This document shows, piece after piece, positions 28,780 to 37,938 of a DNA stretch of 64,000 nucleotides (position 1 is its first letter; each line of letters opens with the position of its first letter). Under the pieces are notes generated by a model, which did no database searches, was not told the origin of the DNA, and saw nothing but the letters and a program-made list of their open reading frames with translations. Position numbers and translations under genes: made by a program. The stretch comes from Nitrospira sp. (lineage in GTDB: Bacteria > Nitrospirota > Nitrospiria > Nitrospirales > Nitrospiraceae), in NCBI GenBank assembly GCA_005116965.1, contig SWDG01000025.1, positions 453,991-517,990 of the forward strand. The letters are read 5' to 3'.

Positions 28780-28986
28780 TTACCGAATGCGATTCATGAT
28801 GAGCGCGACGCATCCGGCGAGCAAGCCGCCGCCCATGAGCGTCGTGCCAAAGTACACCAAGACATTGGTGCCCCCAGCCGGTTGAGTCCCTTCCCACAAA
28901 TCCCGAACCCCACCCTGCACCATCAGGACGGAAAGGGTCAAGAGAGCCCCAATCATGAACCACCATGCAAAGGATCGAAACGCCAT
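28780..28986 (-). CDS. 68-residue two-helix membrane protein
   Basis: From ATG 28986 the product begins MAFRSFAWWFMIGALLTLSV, a membrane helix. A loop with DLWEGTQPAGGTN follows, then a second helix (VLVYFGTTLMGGGLLAGCVAL) and a basic end NRIR. The ribosome-binding site is weak. It heads a likely three-gene transcript with the zinc-finger gene and the carboxypeptidase. Upstream lies the IS-like remnant and broken rpsA, so its original promoter may have changed. Confidence 0.55.
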   Translation of the reverse strand: MAFRSFAWWFMIGALLTLSVLMVQGGVRDLWEGTQPAGGTNVLVYFGTTLMGGGLLAGCVALIMNRIR

Positions 28987-29071
28987 CGTAATGCCTGATA
29001 ATCGCGGGCAGTTTTCCTCACCGGCAACTCTAGCGAAGGCCCTCCTGGCTGTCAAGAATAGTCAGTGATTG

Positions 29072-29124
29072 TGTAGCTAGCACATCATCTGTCCGGTTTT
29101 TGTAGCACGAGAAGTGTCCGGTTT
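29072..29124. mobile_element. Short IS-end-like remnant beside the broken rpsA
   Basis: Two imperfect units follow each other on the plus strand. Each starts TGTAGC (29072 and 29101) and ends TGTCCGGTTT (29090-29099 and 29115-29124), the latter repeated exactly at a 25-base spacing. Repeated subunits at the tips are a feature of some insertion sequences, such as the IS21 family. No transposase gene is in the window. The repeat abuts the exact point where rpsA similarity stops. The mobile-element identity is inference. Confidence 0.4.
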
Positions 29125-29397
29125 AAGATTGCCGTCTGCATCTTCACATTCTTCGATATAGACTTGGACCCGGTCACTGATCTTGAGATTCTGAAGCTCC
29201 TCGGAAGAAAACTGATCAGTCGGAATCATACCCTCTGATTTGTACCCGATATCGATGACGACCTTATCCTTGGTCAAGGCCACGACCCGGCCCTCGGTAA
29301 TCGTGCCTTCTTCAAGGTTCTTGAAAGTTTCTTCGTACAACGCGGCCAATGCATCGCGGTCTAACTGAGCGTCACTGCTGTTGGATACCGTACTCAT
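29077..29397 (-). pseudogene. rpsA: Ribosomal protein S1, 5' fragment (first S1 domain only)
   Basis: The frame gives 106 residues. Residues 1-91 are the N-terminal part of a bacterial S1 protein: a helical start, then one S1 domain (EEGTITEGRVVALTKDKVVI, DIGYKSEGMIP, KISDRVQVYIEECEDADGN). After L91 (about base 29125) the similarity stops, and 15 unrelated codons run through an IS-end-like repeat to a stop. The rest of the gene, missing about 40 residues, is at 45776-47104. The position after plsC and cmk is the normal one for rpsA. As it stands it cannot make a working S1. Confidence 0.85.
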
Positions 29398-29453
29398 ATG
29401 AACGTCCTACCTCTTCCGACTGTTGTCGGGTGCTGATGGTGAAGTCGCCGGGC

Positions 29454-30146
29454 TCACTCAGCGTTGTGAGCGTCGGTGGTTGGCCTGTTTGGTGTGTCGG
29501 AAGCTAGGTCATCCTTCCCCTTTGGAGCAAGAACTTGACCTAAGGCTGCAATGTGCTCGATCACCGTACGGCTGACCTGTTGATAGAACTGTTTCGCTTC
29601 TGCCCTCTCTTTTTGTTTTCCCGGTTCGAACTGAATCGGTTCCCCAAATCGTACCGTGACCTGACGTAACCGAGGCCAACGAGCCCCGATAGGTAGCACG
29701 TCAAAGGTTCCTTTCAAGTAGGCTGGGACGACCGGGCACCCGGTCTGGGACACAATCACTCCGATACCTGCTTTCGGAGGCCGAAGGTGGCCATCATGGC
29801 TGCGACCGCCTTCCGGGAAAATGACCACCACATGACCTGCTCGAATCAGGTTGATCGCCTTCCCAAACGCCTCTCGGTCGAGACGTCCCAGTCTCACCGG
29901 TATCCAGCCCAACGCCTGCAACAGACCGTTCAACACCGGGATCGGAAACAAGTCGTTCCGTCCCAAGTACCAGGCCCTCCGACGCATTCCACAGCCCAGT
30001 AGCGGAATATCGAGGTAGCTGGCATGGTTTGCCGCGATCAGCATCCCTCCGGTCTGAGGAACCTGACCTTCGACACGATACCGAAAGCACATCCAGCTGA
30101 CGGCGCGCGCCAATACCCACAGACATCCGTAGACAACCCCACTCAC
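29454..30146 (-). CDS. plsC: 1-acyl-sn-glycerol-3-phosphate acyltransferase
   Basis: 230 residues; it adds the second acyl chain to make phosphatidic acid at the inner membrane. Motif I NHASYLD carries the catalytic H and D (about residues 36-41), motif III is FPEGGRSHDG, and a hydrophobic N-terminal helix anchors it. The C-terminal 25 residues are polar and unlike the family. The start overlaps the cmk stop by four bases, and the rpsA fragment follows 57 bases later. A cmk-plsC-rpsA order is known from other bacteria. Confidence 0.9.
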   Translation of the reverse strand: MSGVVYGCLWVLARAVSWMCFRYRVEGQVPQTGGMLIAANHASYLDIPLLGCGMRRRAWYLGRNDLFPIPVLNGLLQALGWIPVRLGRLDREAFGKAINLIRAGHVVVIFPEGGRSHDGHLRPPKAGIGVIVSQTGCPVVPAYLKGTFDVLPIGARWPRLRQVTVRFGEPIQFEPGKQKERAEAKQFYQQVSRTVIEHIAALGQVLAPKGKDDLASDTPNRPTTDAHNAE

Positions 30147-30802
30147 GACCCGGTCGACATAGCCGCGATCATCTGCTCCACGACTTGATCAGGGCTCAGG
30201 GTAGACGTATCGATGAATCGTGCGTCATCTGCCGGAACCAATGGATCGATCGAACGGGTCCGATCACGCTGGTCTCGGTCCGACAAATCTTGTGACGTTG
30301 TTTCAACCGTCCCCCCACGACCCACGGCGACCAATTCACGGTGCCGTCGCGCAACTCGTACCGTCGCATCTGCCTCTAAGAAAAACTTGAACGGTGCAGA
30401 GGGAAACACCTTTGTGCCGATGTCCCGCCCCTCCGCAACCACCGACCCACGCTGGCCGATCTGACGCTGGATCGGTAACAGCCATTCGCGGACGGCAGGG
30501 ATAGCAGACACAATAGAAGCTGCCGTCGTGACGTCGGGCGTACGAAGGTCTCCTGTCACGTCCAGACCATCGACTAAGACCTGCACCAGGCCATGTTGAA
30601 ACTGCATGTGAATCGAGGTGGCCGGAAGAAGTGTCGTCACCTGCGCCTGATCAGTCGGACGGATCCTCGACTGCAAGGTTTTCCATGCGAGTGCTCGGTA
30701 CAGTGCCCCTGTATCAAGATAGAGGTAGCCAAGACGAGCCGCCAATAATTTGGCTACTGTACTCTTGCCCACCCCTGCTGGTCCATCAATCGCGATAATC
30801 AC
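30143..30802 (-). CDS. cmk: Cytidylate kinase
   Basis: 219 residues; it phosphorylates CMP and dCMP. The P-loop is AIDGPAGVGKST at the very N-terminus. The substrate region has YLDTGALYRALAW, then the family strand LDVTGDLRTPDVTTAAS, and the GRDIGTKVFPSA segment typical of bacterial Cmk. The LID is RHRELVAVGR. It overlaps plsC and follows aroA by 44 bases, an arrangement found widely (aroA-cmk-rpsA). Confidence 0.94.
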   Translation of the reverse strand: MIIAIDGPAGVGKSTVAKLLAARLGYLYLDTGALYRALAWKTLQSRIRPTDQAQVTTLLPATSIHMQFQHGLVQVLVDGLDVTGDLRTPDVTTAASIVSAIPAVREWLLPIQRQIGQRGSVVAEGRDIGTKVFPSAPFKFFLEADATVRVARRHRELVAVGRGGTVETTSQDLSDRDQRDRTRSIDPLVPADDARFIDTSTLSPDQVVEQMIAAMSTGS

Positions 30803-30846
30803 TCAGTCCCCTCACTGCTCGAACCGTATCATCTGTCCCACCACTC

Positions 30847-32169
30847 TCACCCAAGTTGGGTCAACAGATCGGTGAGTGTCTTTTCAAAATTTGGAAATGA
30901 CGTATCCACGCAGCTCGTATCAGCAATCGTCATACTCTGCTCCGCCGTCAGCCCACCGATGGCGAGAGACATGGCCACCCGATGGTCTCCATGGCTTTGG
31001 GCCTTGTCCGCCGCGTTCAGCCTGCCGTTCTCTCCTCCTTGGCCTAATCCACGGATGATCATCCCGTCAGGCCGTTCTTCGATGAGCGCTCCCATGGCCT
31101 TCAACTCACGGCTCATGGTCGCGATCCGATCGCTTTCTTTGACCCGCAGTTCCTCTGCTCCGGAAATCACCGTGTCCCCCTCCGCCACAGCAGCAGCTAC
31201 GCATAGCACGGGAAACTCATCGATCGTGTGTGGGATGAGGTCATGGCCGATCGTCACACCTTTCAGAACGGATGACTTCACGCGGAGATCCGCGACCGGT
31301 TCGCCCGCCGCTTCTCGCAGACCCAGAACCTGAATATCGGCTCCCATCTTTATCATGACATCAATGAGGCCGGTTCTGGTTGGATTCATGCCGACATTGT
31401 AGATAGTGATATCGGATCCTCTTACAATCGTCGCGCCGACGATGAAAAATGCGGCTGCCGAGAAATCACCGGGAATGGCCACATGAACGCCTCGCCATCC
31501 GACCGATGGTCGCCCATGCAAGACCAGCACACCGTCTTCTTTGGCAAGAGGGATTCCAAAGAACTGAAACATCCGCTCAGTATGGTCTCGCGAGAGACGT
31601 GGTTCCCGATACCGAGTCGTCCCTTGAGCGAAGAGGCCTGCGAGCAGGATCGACGACTTAATCTGTGCGCTAGCCACGGGGGAGGTGTACTCAATGGCGT
31701 GGAGGCCTGCCCCTGTAATCGCCAATGGCGCCAGCTCTCCTCCTTTACGGCCTCCAATAGCCGCCCCCATCTCACGCAGCGGCTTGACGACCCGGCCCAT
31801 AGGACGCCGTCTGATCGATTCGTCACCCGTGAGGATGGAGAAAAAATCTTGTCCGGCCAGGAGGCCCGTGAGCAGACGGATGCCGGTCCCAGAATTGCCG
31901 CAATCGATCGGGCCAGTTGGTTCAGAGAGCCCCCAAAACCCCTTCCCGCAGACTGTTAACTCAGTCGGAGTCTGGGTAATAGGAATCCCCAGTCCCTGAA
32001 AGGCCCGCATCGTGTTTAGACAATCCTCTCCCTGGCAGTAACCCGTAATCGTGCTCGTCCCTTCTGCCAGTGCGGTGAGGATGATCGCCCGATGGGTGAG
32101 AGACTTGTCGCCAGGAACGGTGGTCGTTCCTCGGAGTGGCCGGCCAGGGGTGATCGTCAATGATGTCAT
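30847..32169 (-). CDS. aroA: 3-phosphoshikimate 1-carboxyvinyltransferase (EPSP synthase)
   Basis: 440 residues; it joins shikimate 3-phosphate and phosphoenolpyruvate. Seen: the start GDKSLTHRAIILTALAEG with the substrate lysine and serine, DCGNSGTGIRLLTGLLAG, and EELRVKESDRIATM near residue 345, then QSHGDHRVAMSLA. Glycine is kept in the NSGTGIR loop. The six-fold inverse barrel length is complete. It overlaps the tyrA stop by four bases. Confidence 0.95.
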   Translation of the reverse strand: MTSLTITPGRPLRGTTTVPGDKSLTHRAIILTALAEGTSTITGYCQGEDCLNTMRAFQGLGIPITQTPTELTVCGKGFWGLSEPTGPIDCGNSGTGIRLLTGLLAGQDFFSILTGDESIRRRPMGRVVKPLREMGAAIGGRKGGELAPLAITGAGLHAIEYTSPVASAQIKSSILLAGLFAQGTTRYREPRLSRDHTERMFQFFGIPLAKEDGVLVLHGRPSVGWRGVHVAIPGDFSAAAFFIVGATIVRGSDITIYNVGMNPTRTGLIDVMIKMGADIQVLGLREAAGEPVADLRVKSSVLKGVTIGHDLIPHTIDEFPVLCVAAAVAEGDTVISGAEELRVKESDRIATMSRELKAMGALIEERPDGMIIRGLGQGGENGRLNAADKAQSHGDHRVAMSLAIGGLTAEQSMTIADTSCVDTSFPNFEKTLTDLLTQLG

Positions 32170-33059
32170 GCGTGGCTCAGAGAGGAACTCGTCAACTTGT
32201 CACGCTCGCCCTTGGCTCGCTCAAGCAACTTCTCGATCCCGGCAGCATCCCCAGCTTTAATCAGTTGCTTCACTTCTTCCAGCGCCCGTACATATCTGTC
32301 GATATAGGACACCACATTATCTCGATTCCACAAGAAAATGTCTCGCCACATTTCCGGAGAACTCGCAGCGATCCTGGTCGTATCCCGTAAGCCTCCTCCG
32401 GAGTGGCCGGCAAGATCCAATGAGGGGACCTGCTGATCGCGAAGCTCGGCTAAGGCGTTCATCAGGGCAAAGGCGGCCACATGGGGCAGATGACTGACGG
32501 CTCCCAGGATTTGGTCGTGCAGATGCGGATCCATCGTTAAGACAATCGAACCGGCTTCTTCCCACAGTTGCCTCACCCGATCAAGTGCCTCCGAATCTGT
32601 TCGCGTTGTCGGCGTCAGAATACAGCGTGCCCCCTTGAACAATTGATCGGACCCGGCCGCGACTCCCGTCTTTTCTTTTCCCGCGATGGGATGGGCTCCC
32701 ACAAAATGCACGCCTGCCGGCATCGCCGTTTCTGATCGTTCGACCAAGGTGCCTTTTACACTACCCACATCACTGACGATCGCACCAGGAGCAAGACAAT
32801 GCGCCCATTCATGAAGATGTCGCTCATAGGTATCAACCGGCGTCGCAAGGACCACCAAATCCGCTCCACGCACACCCTCTTGAGGATCGGCCACGTATCG
32901 ATCGATCGCACCCAAAGCAACCGCCGTCTTGAGATTCTCGACACGACGCCCAATGCCGACGACGTGATCAGCCAACGCCTTCCGCCGGAGGATCATCCCG
33001 AGTGATCCACCGATCAGCCCCACACCGATGATGGCAACCTGCTTGAAATGAACGGCCAT
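32166..33059 (-). CDS. tyrA: Prephenate dehydrogenase (or arogenate dehydrogenase)
   Basis: 297 residues from ATG 33059 (MAVHFKQVAIIGVGLIGGSL). The nucleotide loop GVGLIGGS is followed by a strand ending GIGRR; the arginines suggest that NADP use cannot be excluded. The substrate site shows VSDVGSVKGTLV, HFVGAHPIAGKEKTG and a GGGLRDTTRIA helix. It makes 4-hydroxyphenylpyruvate or tyrosine. No C-terminal ACT domain is present. A start at 33095 would overlap aroF by 29 bases and adds no conserved residues. Confidence 0.92.
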   Translation of the reverse strand: MAVHFKQVAIIGVGLIGGSLGMILRRKALADHVVGIGRRVENLKTAVALGAIDRYVADPQEGVRGADLVVLATPVDTYERHLHEWAHCLAPGAIVSDVGSVKGTLVERSETAMPAGVHFVGAHPIAGKEKTGVAAGSDQLFKGARCILTPTTRTDSEALDRVRQLWEEAGSIVLTMDPHLHDQILGAVSHLPHVAAFALMNALAELRDQQVPSLDLAGHSGGGLRDTTRIAASSPEMWRDIFLWNRDNVVSYIDRYVRALEEVKQLIKAGDAAGIEKLLERAKGERDKLTSSSLSHA

Positions 33060-33066
33060 ACTGGCT

Positions 33067-34080
33067 TTACAGCTCTCTGCCCACAGCTTTGGCAATATTC
33101 CTGAGATCGGCCATCAGAGCCTTGAACTTCGAGGGCTTGATGGACTCTTCACCGTCACAGAGCGCACACTCTGGGTTTGAGTGAACTTCGATGAGCAAAC
33201 CATCGGCACCGGCGGCGACCGCCGCTTTTGACATCGGAGCCACAAGATCCCACTTGCCTGTGGCGTGACTGGGATCAACAATGACGGGGAGATGCGAGAG
33301 CTCTTTCAATGTTGGAATAGCCGCGAGGTCCAGTGTATTGCGATATTGCGTTTCGAATGTGCGGATGCCCCGCTCGCACAGCATCACGTTCTGGTTACCG
33401 CGGGACATGATGTACTCGGCCGACAGAAGAAACTCCTTGATTGTCGCCGACAGGCCCCGTTTTAAGAGTACCGGCTTGTCGTATGCGCCGACCTCCTTGA
33501 GGAGCTCGAAGTTCTGCATGTTTCGCGCGCCGATCTGGATGATGTCCGCCTTCTCAAGAAAGAGCTCAATGTCCCTGGTGTCAAGAATCTCACTGACGAC
33601 CGGTAACCCCGTTTGCTTTCTTGCTTCGACCAGGTAGTCCAACCCCTCACGACCCAACCCTTGAAAGGAATAGGGTGACGTTCTGGGCTTATAGGCTCCA
33701 CCACGAAGAATCGCGGCCCCAGAAGCCTTCACTTCATGCGCGATCCCCACCGTAAGCTCCAGTCGCTCGACCGCGCAGGGTCCCGCCATGATGACAAGTT
33801 TTTTGGCGCCGATTTTGACACCACCGACATCGATGATCGTCGCTTCCTTCTTAAACTCACGGCTGACCAGTTTCCAAGGTGCCAAGATCGGCAGAACACT
33901 TTCTACCCCAGGGAGAGCCGTCAAGGGCTGATTGTGCAGGATTCGGTCATCACCAATGACACCGATAATGGTGCGTTCCTGGCCCGTGGAGATTTGCGAT
34001 TTTAAGCCCAGATCCCGCAATCGGTCGATGATGTGGTCAACTTCACTTTCGGAAGCTTCTGGTTTCAACACGATGATCAT
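33067..34080 (-). CDS. aroF: 3-deoxy-7-phosphoheptulonate synthase, AroF type (AroA-beta/KDSA-like)
   Basis: 337 residues; first step of the aromatic pathway. An N-terminal ferredoxin-like regulatory domain (residues 1-70, MIIVLKPEASESEVDHIIDR) of the kind that responds to phenylalanine or tyrosine in Thermotoga-type enzymes precedes a TIM barrel. The barrel has MAGPCAVE with the metal cysteine, RGGAYKPRTSPYSFQG, and VDPSHATGKWDLV, then EVHSNPECALCDG. It is in line with hisC, tyrA and pheA and probably shares feedback control at the operon level. Confidence 0.94.
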   Translation of the reverse strand: MIIVLKPEASESEVDHIIDRLRDLGLKSQISTGQERTIIGVIGDDRILHNQPLTALPGVESVLPILAPWKLVSREFKKEATIIDVGGVKIGAKKLVIMAGPCAVERLELTVGIAHEVKASGAAILRGGAYKPRTSPYSFQGLGREGLDYLVEARKQTGLPVVSEILDTRDIELFLEKADIIQIGARNMQNFELLKEVGAYDKPVLLKRGLSATIKEFLLSAEYIMSRGNQNVMLCERGIRTFETQYRNTLDLAAIPTLKELSHLPVIVDPSHATGKWDLVAPMSKAAVAAGADGLLIEVHSNPECALCDGEESIKPSKFKALMADLRNIAKAVGREL

Positions 34081-34099
34081 AATTCCCTCACCCTATTTC

Positions 34100-35185
34100 C
34101 TACCTGCCTCCATCCAAGACGTTCTTGAGAGCCTGGAGGAAGGCAACATTTTCGTCCGGTTGACCGATGGTGACGCGAATCATCGCTCCTTCGATGTGCC
34201 GCACAATAATCCCCTTTTGCAGCAGTGCGTCGAACACCCGTCGCCCATCCTGCTTCGCATCAAAGTAGAGAAAGTTGGCGTCACTCGGGATCGAAGTTAT
34301 TCCGAGCGCGCGCAGCCCTTGTTCCATCTGCGCCATCCCCGCCTCGTTGACGGCCCGGCTCTTGGCCACATGCTCGTCATCGCCCAAGGCAGCCAGCGCG
34401 GCCTTCTGGGCCAGACTGTTGGCATTGAATGGAGGCCGAATCCTGTTCAGGAAGTCGATCACCTCGGGTGTGCTGATGCCGTATCCAATTCGTAGCCCCG
34501 CCAGGCCATAGATCTTGGAGAAGGTCCGCAAGACAATCGCGTTCCGCCCCTGCCTCACATACGCCAGCGCATCGGGGAATTGCGGATTGCGGACATACTC
34601 GAAATAGGCTTCGTCGAACACCACGATGACATCCTGAGGCACGTTGGCCATGAGGCGCTCGACCGCGTCCGCCGAGACCATTGTCCCTGTGGGATTGTTG
34701 GGATTGCAAAGAAAGAGCAATCGAGTCCGAGGCGTCACGGCCCGTACCATCGCCTCAAGGTCATGAGTCCAATTGGCAAGAGGCACGACTACCGGCTTGC
34801 CATGGACAGCAGTGACCTCCATCTTATAGATCACGAACGTGTGATCGGCCATGATGGCTTCATCGCCAGGCGTCAAGAACGTCCTCGCCAACAACCCGAG
34901 GATCTCGTCCGACCCATTGCCCAAAATGACTTGCTCACGTCCCACTTTCCAACGATCAGCAAGAGCCTGCCGAAGCTGATAGGCGCCACCGTCCGGATAT
35001 CGATGCAGCATATCCTGCGCACCGGTCAACGCGGCCAAGGCCTTTGGTGAAGGGCCGAGCGGATTCTCGTTGGAAGCGAGTTTGATCACGCGGGCGAGCC
35101 CAAGCTCACGCTGAAGCTCATCGATTGGTTTACCAGGAACATACGGGTTCAGAGATCGGATATCGGGATGGACGTGCAGTGCCAT
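34100..35185 (-). CDS. hisC: Histidinol-phosphate aminotransferase
   Basis: 361 residues, PLP fold type I. The cofactor lysine is in TFSKIYGLAGLRIGYG, and NPNNPTGTMVS and FDEAYFEYV are the pyridine-facing motifs. The family HisC2-type N-terminus IKLASNENPLGPSP is clear. Because it lies between pheA and aroF, with no other his gene near, it probably also transaminates phenylpyruvate or 4-hydroxyphenylpyruvate; that dual role is known for some HisC proteins and is inference here. Three bases separate it from the pheA stop. Confidence 0.9.
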   Translation of the reverse strand: MALHVHPDIRSLNPYVPGKPIDELQRELGLARVIKLASNENPLGPSPKALAALTGAQDMLHRYPDGGAYQLRQALADRWKVGREQVILGNGSDEILGLLARTFLTPGDEAIMADHTFVIYKMEVTAVHGKPVVVPLANWTHDLEAMVRAVTPRTRLLFLCNPNNPTGTMVSADAVERLMANVPQDVIVVFDEAYFEYVRNPQFPDALAYVRQGRNAIVLRTFSKIYGLAGLRIGYGISTPEVIDFLNRIRPPFNANSLAQKAALAALGDDEHVAKSRAVNEAGMAQMEQGLRALGITSIPSDANFLYFDAKQDGRRVFDALLQKGIIVRHIEGAMIRVTIGQPDENVAFLQALKNVLDGGR

Positions 35186-35187
35186 GG

Positions 35188-36264
35188 TCAGTCGTGAACC
35201 GGGTAGGAGCCTAAAATCTTCATAAAGAGACAGCGAGCCTTGACCTCTTCAATCGCCCTATTCACGCGCTCCTCATTCCTATGCCCCTCAACATCCACAA
35301 AGAAAATATACTCCCACGCTTTGCGCTGGGAGGGACGGGATTCGATCTTGGTCATATTAAGTCCGTGGGAAGCGAACGGGCGGAGTAGATCATAGAGGGC
35401 GCCAACTTTATCCTTCACCGATAACATCAACGATGTCTTATCTTTCCCTGTCCGCTCCGACGGTTTCTGCGACAGGATAAGAAAGCGGGTGAAATTATTG
35501 AGGTTATCCTCAATACGGGCCTTAATCACCTTCAGCCCATAGAGCTGGCCCGCCAATTCCGATGCAATAGCTGCCGAGGCGGGCTCATCAATACACAGCT
35601 CGGCAGCCCGAGCCGTGCTTGCCACTTCAACCGCTGGCACATGCGGAAGATTGGTTTCGAGCCAGTTTCGGCATTGCGCAAGGGCATGTGGATGAGAATT
35701 GATTTTCTTCACATCCTCGATAAGACCAGATTTCGATAGGAGGTGGTGTGAGACCTCCTGAAGAATCTCTCCATAGATCAGCAAGTTGGAATCGATAAAC
35801 ATGTCGAGGGTGTGATTCACGACACCCTCCGTGGTGTTTTCGATCGGCACCACCCCGAAATTGGCCCGGCCTCGCTCAACCTCGCTGAAGACCTCTTTAA
35901 TACTGTAGACGGGCACATACTGGACGGACGACCCGAATTTCTGCATGCAGGCCATGTGCGTAAAGGTGGCTCGCGGCCCCAAATACGCGACCTTCTGGGG
36001 AGACTCAAGCGACAAGGAAGCCGACATGATTTCTCGATAGACTGATCGGATGGCTTCGCTGGGAAAAGGACCGCTGTTGAGTTTCGTGAGTCGTTCGATG
36101 ATTTCAGCCTCCCGCCCAGCAGTATGGAGGTTGGCATCAGCATTTTTTTCTTTTTTGATTCTTCCGATTTCGATGACGCTTTTCGAGCGCTCATTGAGCA
36201 GTCGAATGATTTCGTCATCGATCCTATCGATTTCCTTACGATATTCAGACATATCTTTGGGCAT
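35188..36264 (-). CDS. pheA: Bifunctional chorismate mutase / prephenate dehydratase
   Basis: 358 residues from ATG 36264. Residues 5-90 are an AroQ chorismate mutase helix bundle (EYRKEIDRIDDEIIRLLNER). A prephenate dehydratase domain follows from KVAYLGPRATFTHMA, with PIENTTEGVVNHTLDMF. A C-terminal ACT domain has the phenylalanine-binding DKTSLMLSVKDKVGALYDLLRPF and ESRPSQRKAWEYIFFVD. It makes phenylpyruvate and should be inhibited by phenylalanine. In-frame starts at 36285 (GTG) and 36252 are possible alternatives. Confidence 0.93.
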   Translation of the reverse strand: MPKDMSEYRKEIDRIDDEIIRLLNERSKSVIEIGRIKKEKNADANLHTAGREAEIIERLTKLNSGPFPSEAIRSVYREIMSASLSLESPQKVAYLGPRATFTHMACMQKFGSSVQYVPVYSIKEVFSEVERGRANFGVVPIENTTEGVVNHTLDMFIDSNLLIYGEILQEVSHHLLSKSGLIEDVKKINSHPHALAQCRNWLETNLPHVPAVEVASTARAAELCIDEPASAAIASELAGQLYGLKVIKARIEDNLNNFTRFLILSQKPSERTGKDKTSLMLSVKDKVGALYDLLRPFASHGLNMTKIESRPSQRKAWEYIFFVDVEGHRNEERVNRAIEEVKARCLFMKILGSYPVHD

Positions 36265-36424
36265 GCTGAGTCTCGCCTCGGACACCTAATTGCAGGAGGG
36301 GGTTCTCATCCCCGTCGGGAAAGAAGATCATAGAGACAAGTGGAGAATTCTACAGGAACGATTGAATCTATTGCAAGGATAGCGGTTGGGTATCAGGAGC
36401 TTGAAACGTTGGAACGTCCGAGGT

Positions 36425-37429
36425 TTACATCAGTAATTGAGAAGGACGCTTAAAGTGATCGTAGGCCAAACGAGTCACTTGCCGGCCACGACCGGTACGA
36501 TCCAGAAAACCAGCTTGGATCAGGTAGGGCTCATACACATCCTCGATCGTGCCCTTGTCTTCCTGGACAGCGGCTGCCAGGGACTCCACTCCGACCGGGC
36601 CTCCATTGAACTTCTCGATGATCGTGAGAAGGATTTTGCGGTCCATATCGTCGAAACCCGCCTCATCGACCCCGACCCAAGCTAGCCCCTCCTTGGCCAC
36701 CTGTTCGGTAATATGCCCGTCTGCCTTAATTTGGGCATAGTCTCTGATGCGCTTAATCAGCCGATTAACAATTCGTGGTGTTCCACGGGCACGGCGTGAT
36801 ATTTCCGCAGCGCCTGCCCGATCAATCCCAACCCCTAAGACTCCGGCTGAGCGCGTCACAATCGCCTCCAGCTCAGACGGCCCATAGAACTCCAGCCGAT
36901 AGACTAAGCCAAAGCGATCCCGCAGTGGGGAGGTCAGGGAACCGGCCCTGGTCGTCGCGCCCACAAGCGTAAAGGGCGGCAGATCAAGCTTGACGGTCCT
37001 CGTGGCAGGCCCCTGTCCAATGACCAGATCAAGCTGAAAGTCCTCCATCGCCGGATAGAGCGCCTCTTCAACAGACGCAGGCAGGCGATGAATCTCATCG
37101 ATAAAGAGCACATCATATTCTTGAAGATTGGTTAGAATCGCCGCCAAGTCACCGGCATGGGCTAAGACCAAGCCTGACGTCGACCGCAAGGCCGCGCCCA
37201 TTTCTTTCGCGATAATGTGTGCGATGGTCGTCTTCCCGAGACCGGGCGGTCCGTAGAAGATGGCGTGGTCGAGCGCCTCGCCCCTCTGCTTGGCCGCTTC
37301 GATACAGACCCGCAGCGACGCCTTCATTTTCTCTTGGCCGACGTACTCATCCAGCGTCTGAGGTCGAAGAACGTTCTCCTGACCTCGTTCTTCGTCCGTA
37401 GCGCGATTGGTCACGACCCGATCGGTCAT
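36425..37429 (-). CDS. ruvB: Holliday-junction branch-migration helicase RuvB
   Basis: 334 residues; the AAA+ motor of RuvABC. Walker A is [12 protein letters not shown], Walker [10 protein letters not shown], sensor I GATTRAG, and the arginine finger lies in TSPLRDRFG. The C-terminal winged helix has [13 protein letters not shown]. The start at 37429 ([14 protein letters not shown]) gives the standard length; a frame from 37516 would add 29 unrelated residues. It is separated from ruvA by a gene for a secreted cysteine-rich protein. Confidence 0.95.
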   Translation of the reverse strand: MTDRVVTNRATDEERGQENVLRPQTLDEYVGQEKMKASLRVCIEAAKQRGEALDHAIFYGPPGLGKTTIAHIIAKEMGAALRSTSGLVLAHAGDLAAILTNLQEYDVLFIDEIHRLPASVEEALYPAMEDFQLDLVIGQGPATRTVKLDLPPFTLVGATTRAGSLTSPLRDRFGLVYRLEFYGPSELEAIVTRSAGVLGVGIDRAGAAEISRRARGTPRIVNRLIKRIRDYAQIKADGHITEQVAKEGLAWVGVDEAGFDDMDRKILLTIIEKFNGGPVGVESLAAAVQEDKGTIEDVYEPYLIQAGFLDRTGRGRQVTRLAYDHFKRPSQLLM

Positions 37430-37445
37430 GATGAGACACCCATCC

Positions 37446-37934
37446 CTACTTGCCCTCCGGCATCTGTTGATACTTCGGCGGGGACGAAAGCGTCCCTTGA
37501 CCAGGCTGGGCCGCACTGCCGCAATCAGGAGGACACCGCTTATATCCCTGGGTCGAGTCCGGAAAATTCTGCTCCATTTTCCTCAACTGGCATTGCGACA
37601 ACCGACCACCATCCTTACTCCCGCACCGAGCAGGCACTGAGGAACCACCAATTTCGGCATACCCATCAGGGCAAGATCCGCACACACCCAGCATGTTGGC
37701 TCCCAACGGCACACATTGCACGAGCGTCGGATCGCCGTCTTTGCAGATTTCTGGAGCTTGGGTGACGCCGGTCGTCGCATACCCATCGGGACAGCTTCCA
37801 CAGGTCATTCTGATGCTCTTGGGCTCTGAAGCCTCTTCTGCAAGCCCTGCGGATGGCACCATGACCACGAGCACAATACCCATGAATCCGTTGCACAGGA
37901 ACAGTCTGGCAACATTCTTTGCGTTGAATGACAT
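37446..37934 (-). CDS. Cysteine-rich secreted protein between ruvA and ruvB
   Basis: 162 residues from ATG 37934, preceded by GGAAGGGGG. The signal peptide is hydrophobic from about residue 8 and ends near AGLAEE. The mature part holds two copies of a module starting CGSCPDGYA (about residues 46 and 83 of the mature frame), each followed by two or three further cysteines, and a final CPPDCG. About eleven cysteines point to several disulfides in the periplasm. Its start codon lies five bases after the end of ruvA. A role in recombination is unlikely, and the family is not recognised. Confidence 0.7.
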   Translation of the reverse strand: MSFNAKNVARLFLCNGFMGIVLVVMVPSAGLAEEASEPKSIRMTCGSCPDGYATTGVTQAPEICKDGDPTLVQCVPLGANMLGVCGSCPDGYAEIGGSSVPARCGSKDGGRLSQCQLRKMEQNFPDSTQGYKRCPPDCGSAAQPGQGTLSSPPKYQQMPEGK

Positions 37935-37938
37935 CAGC

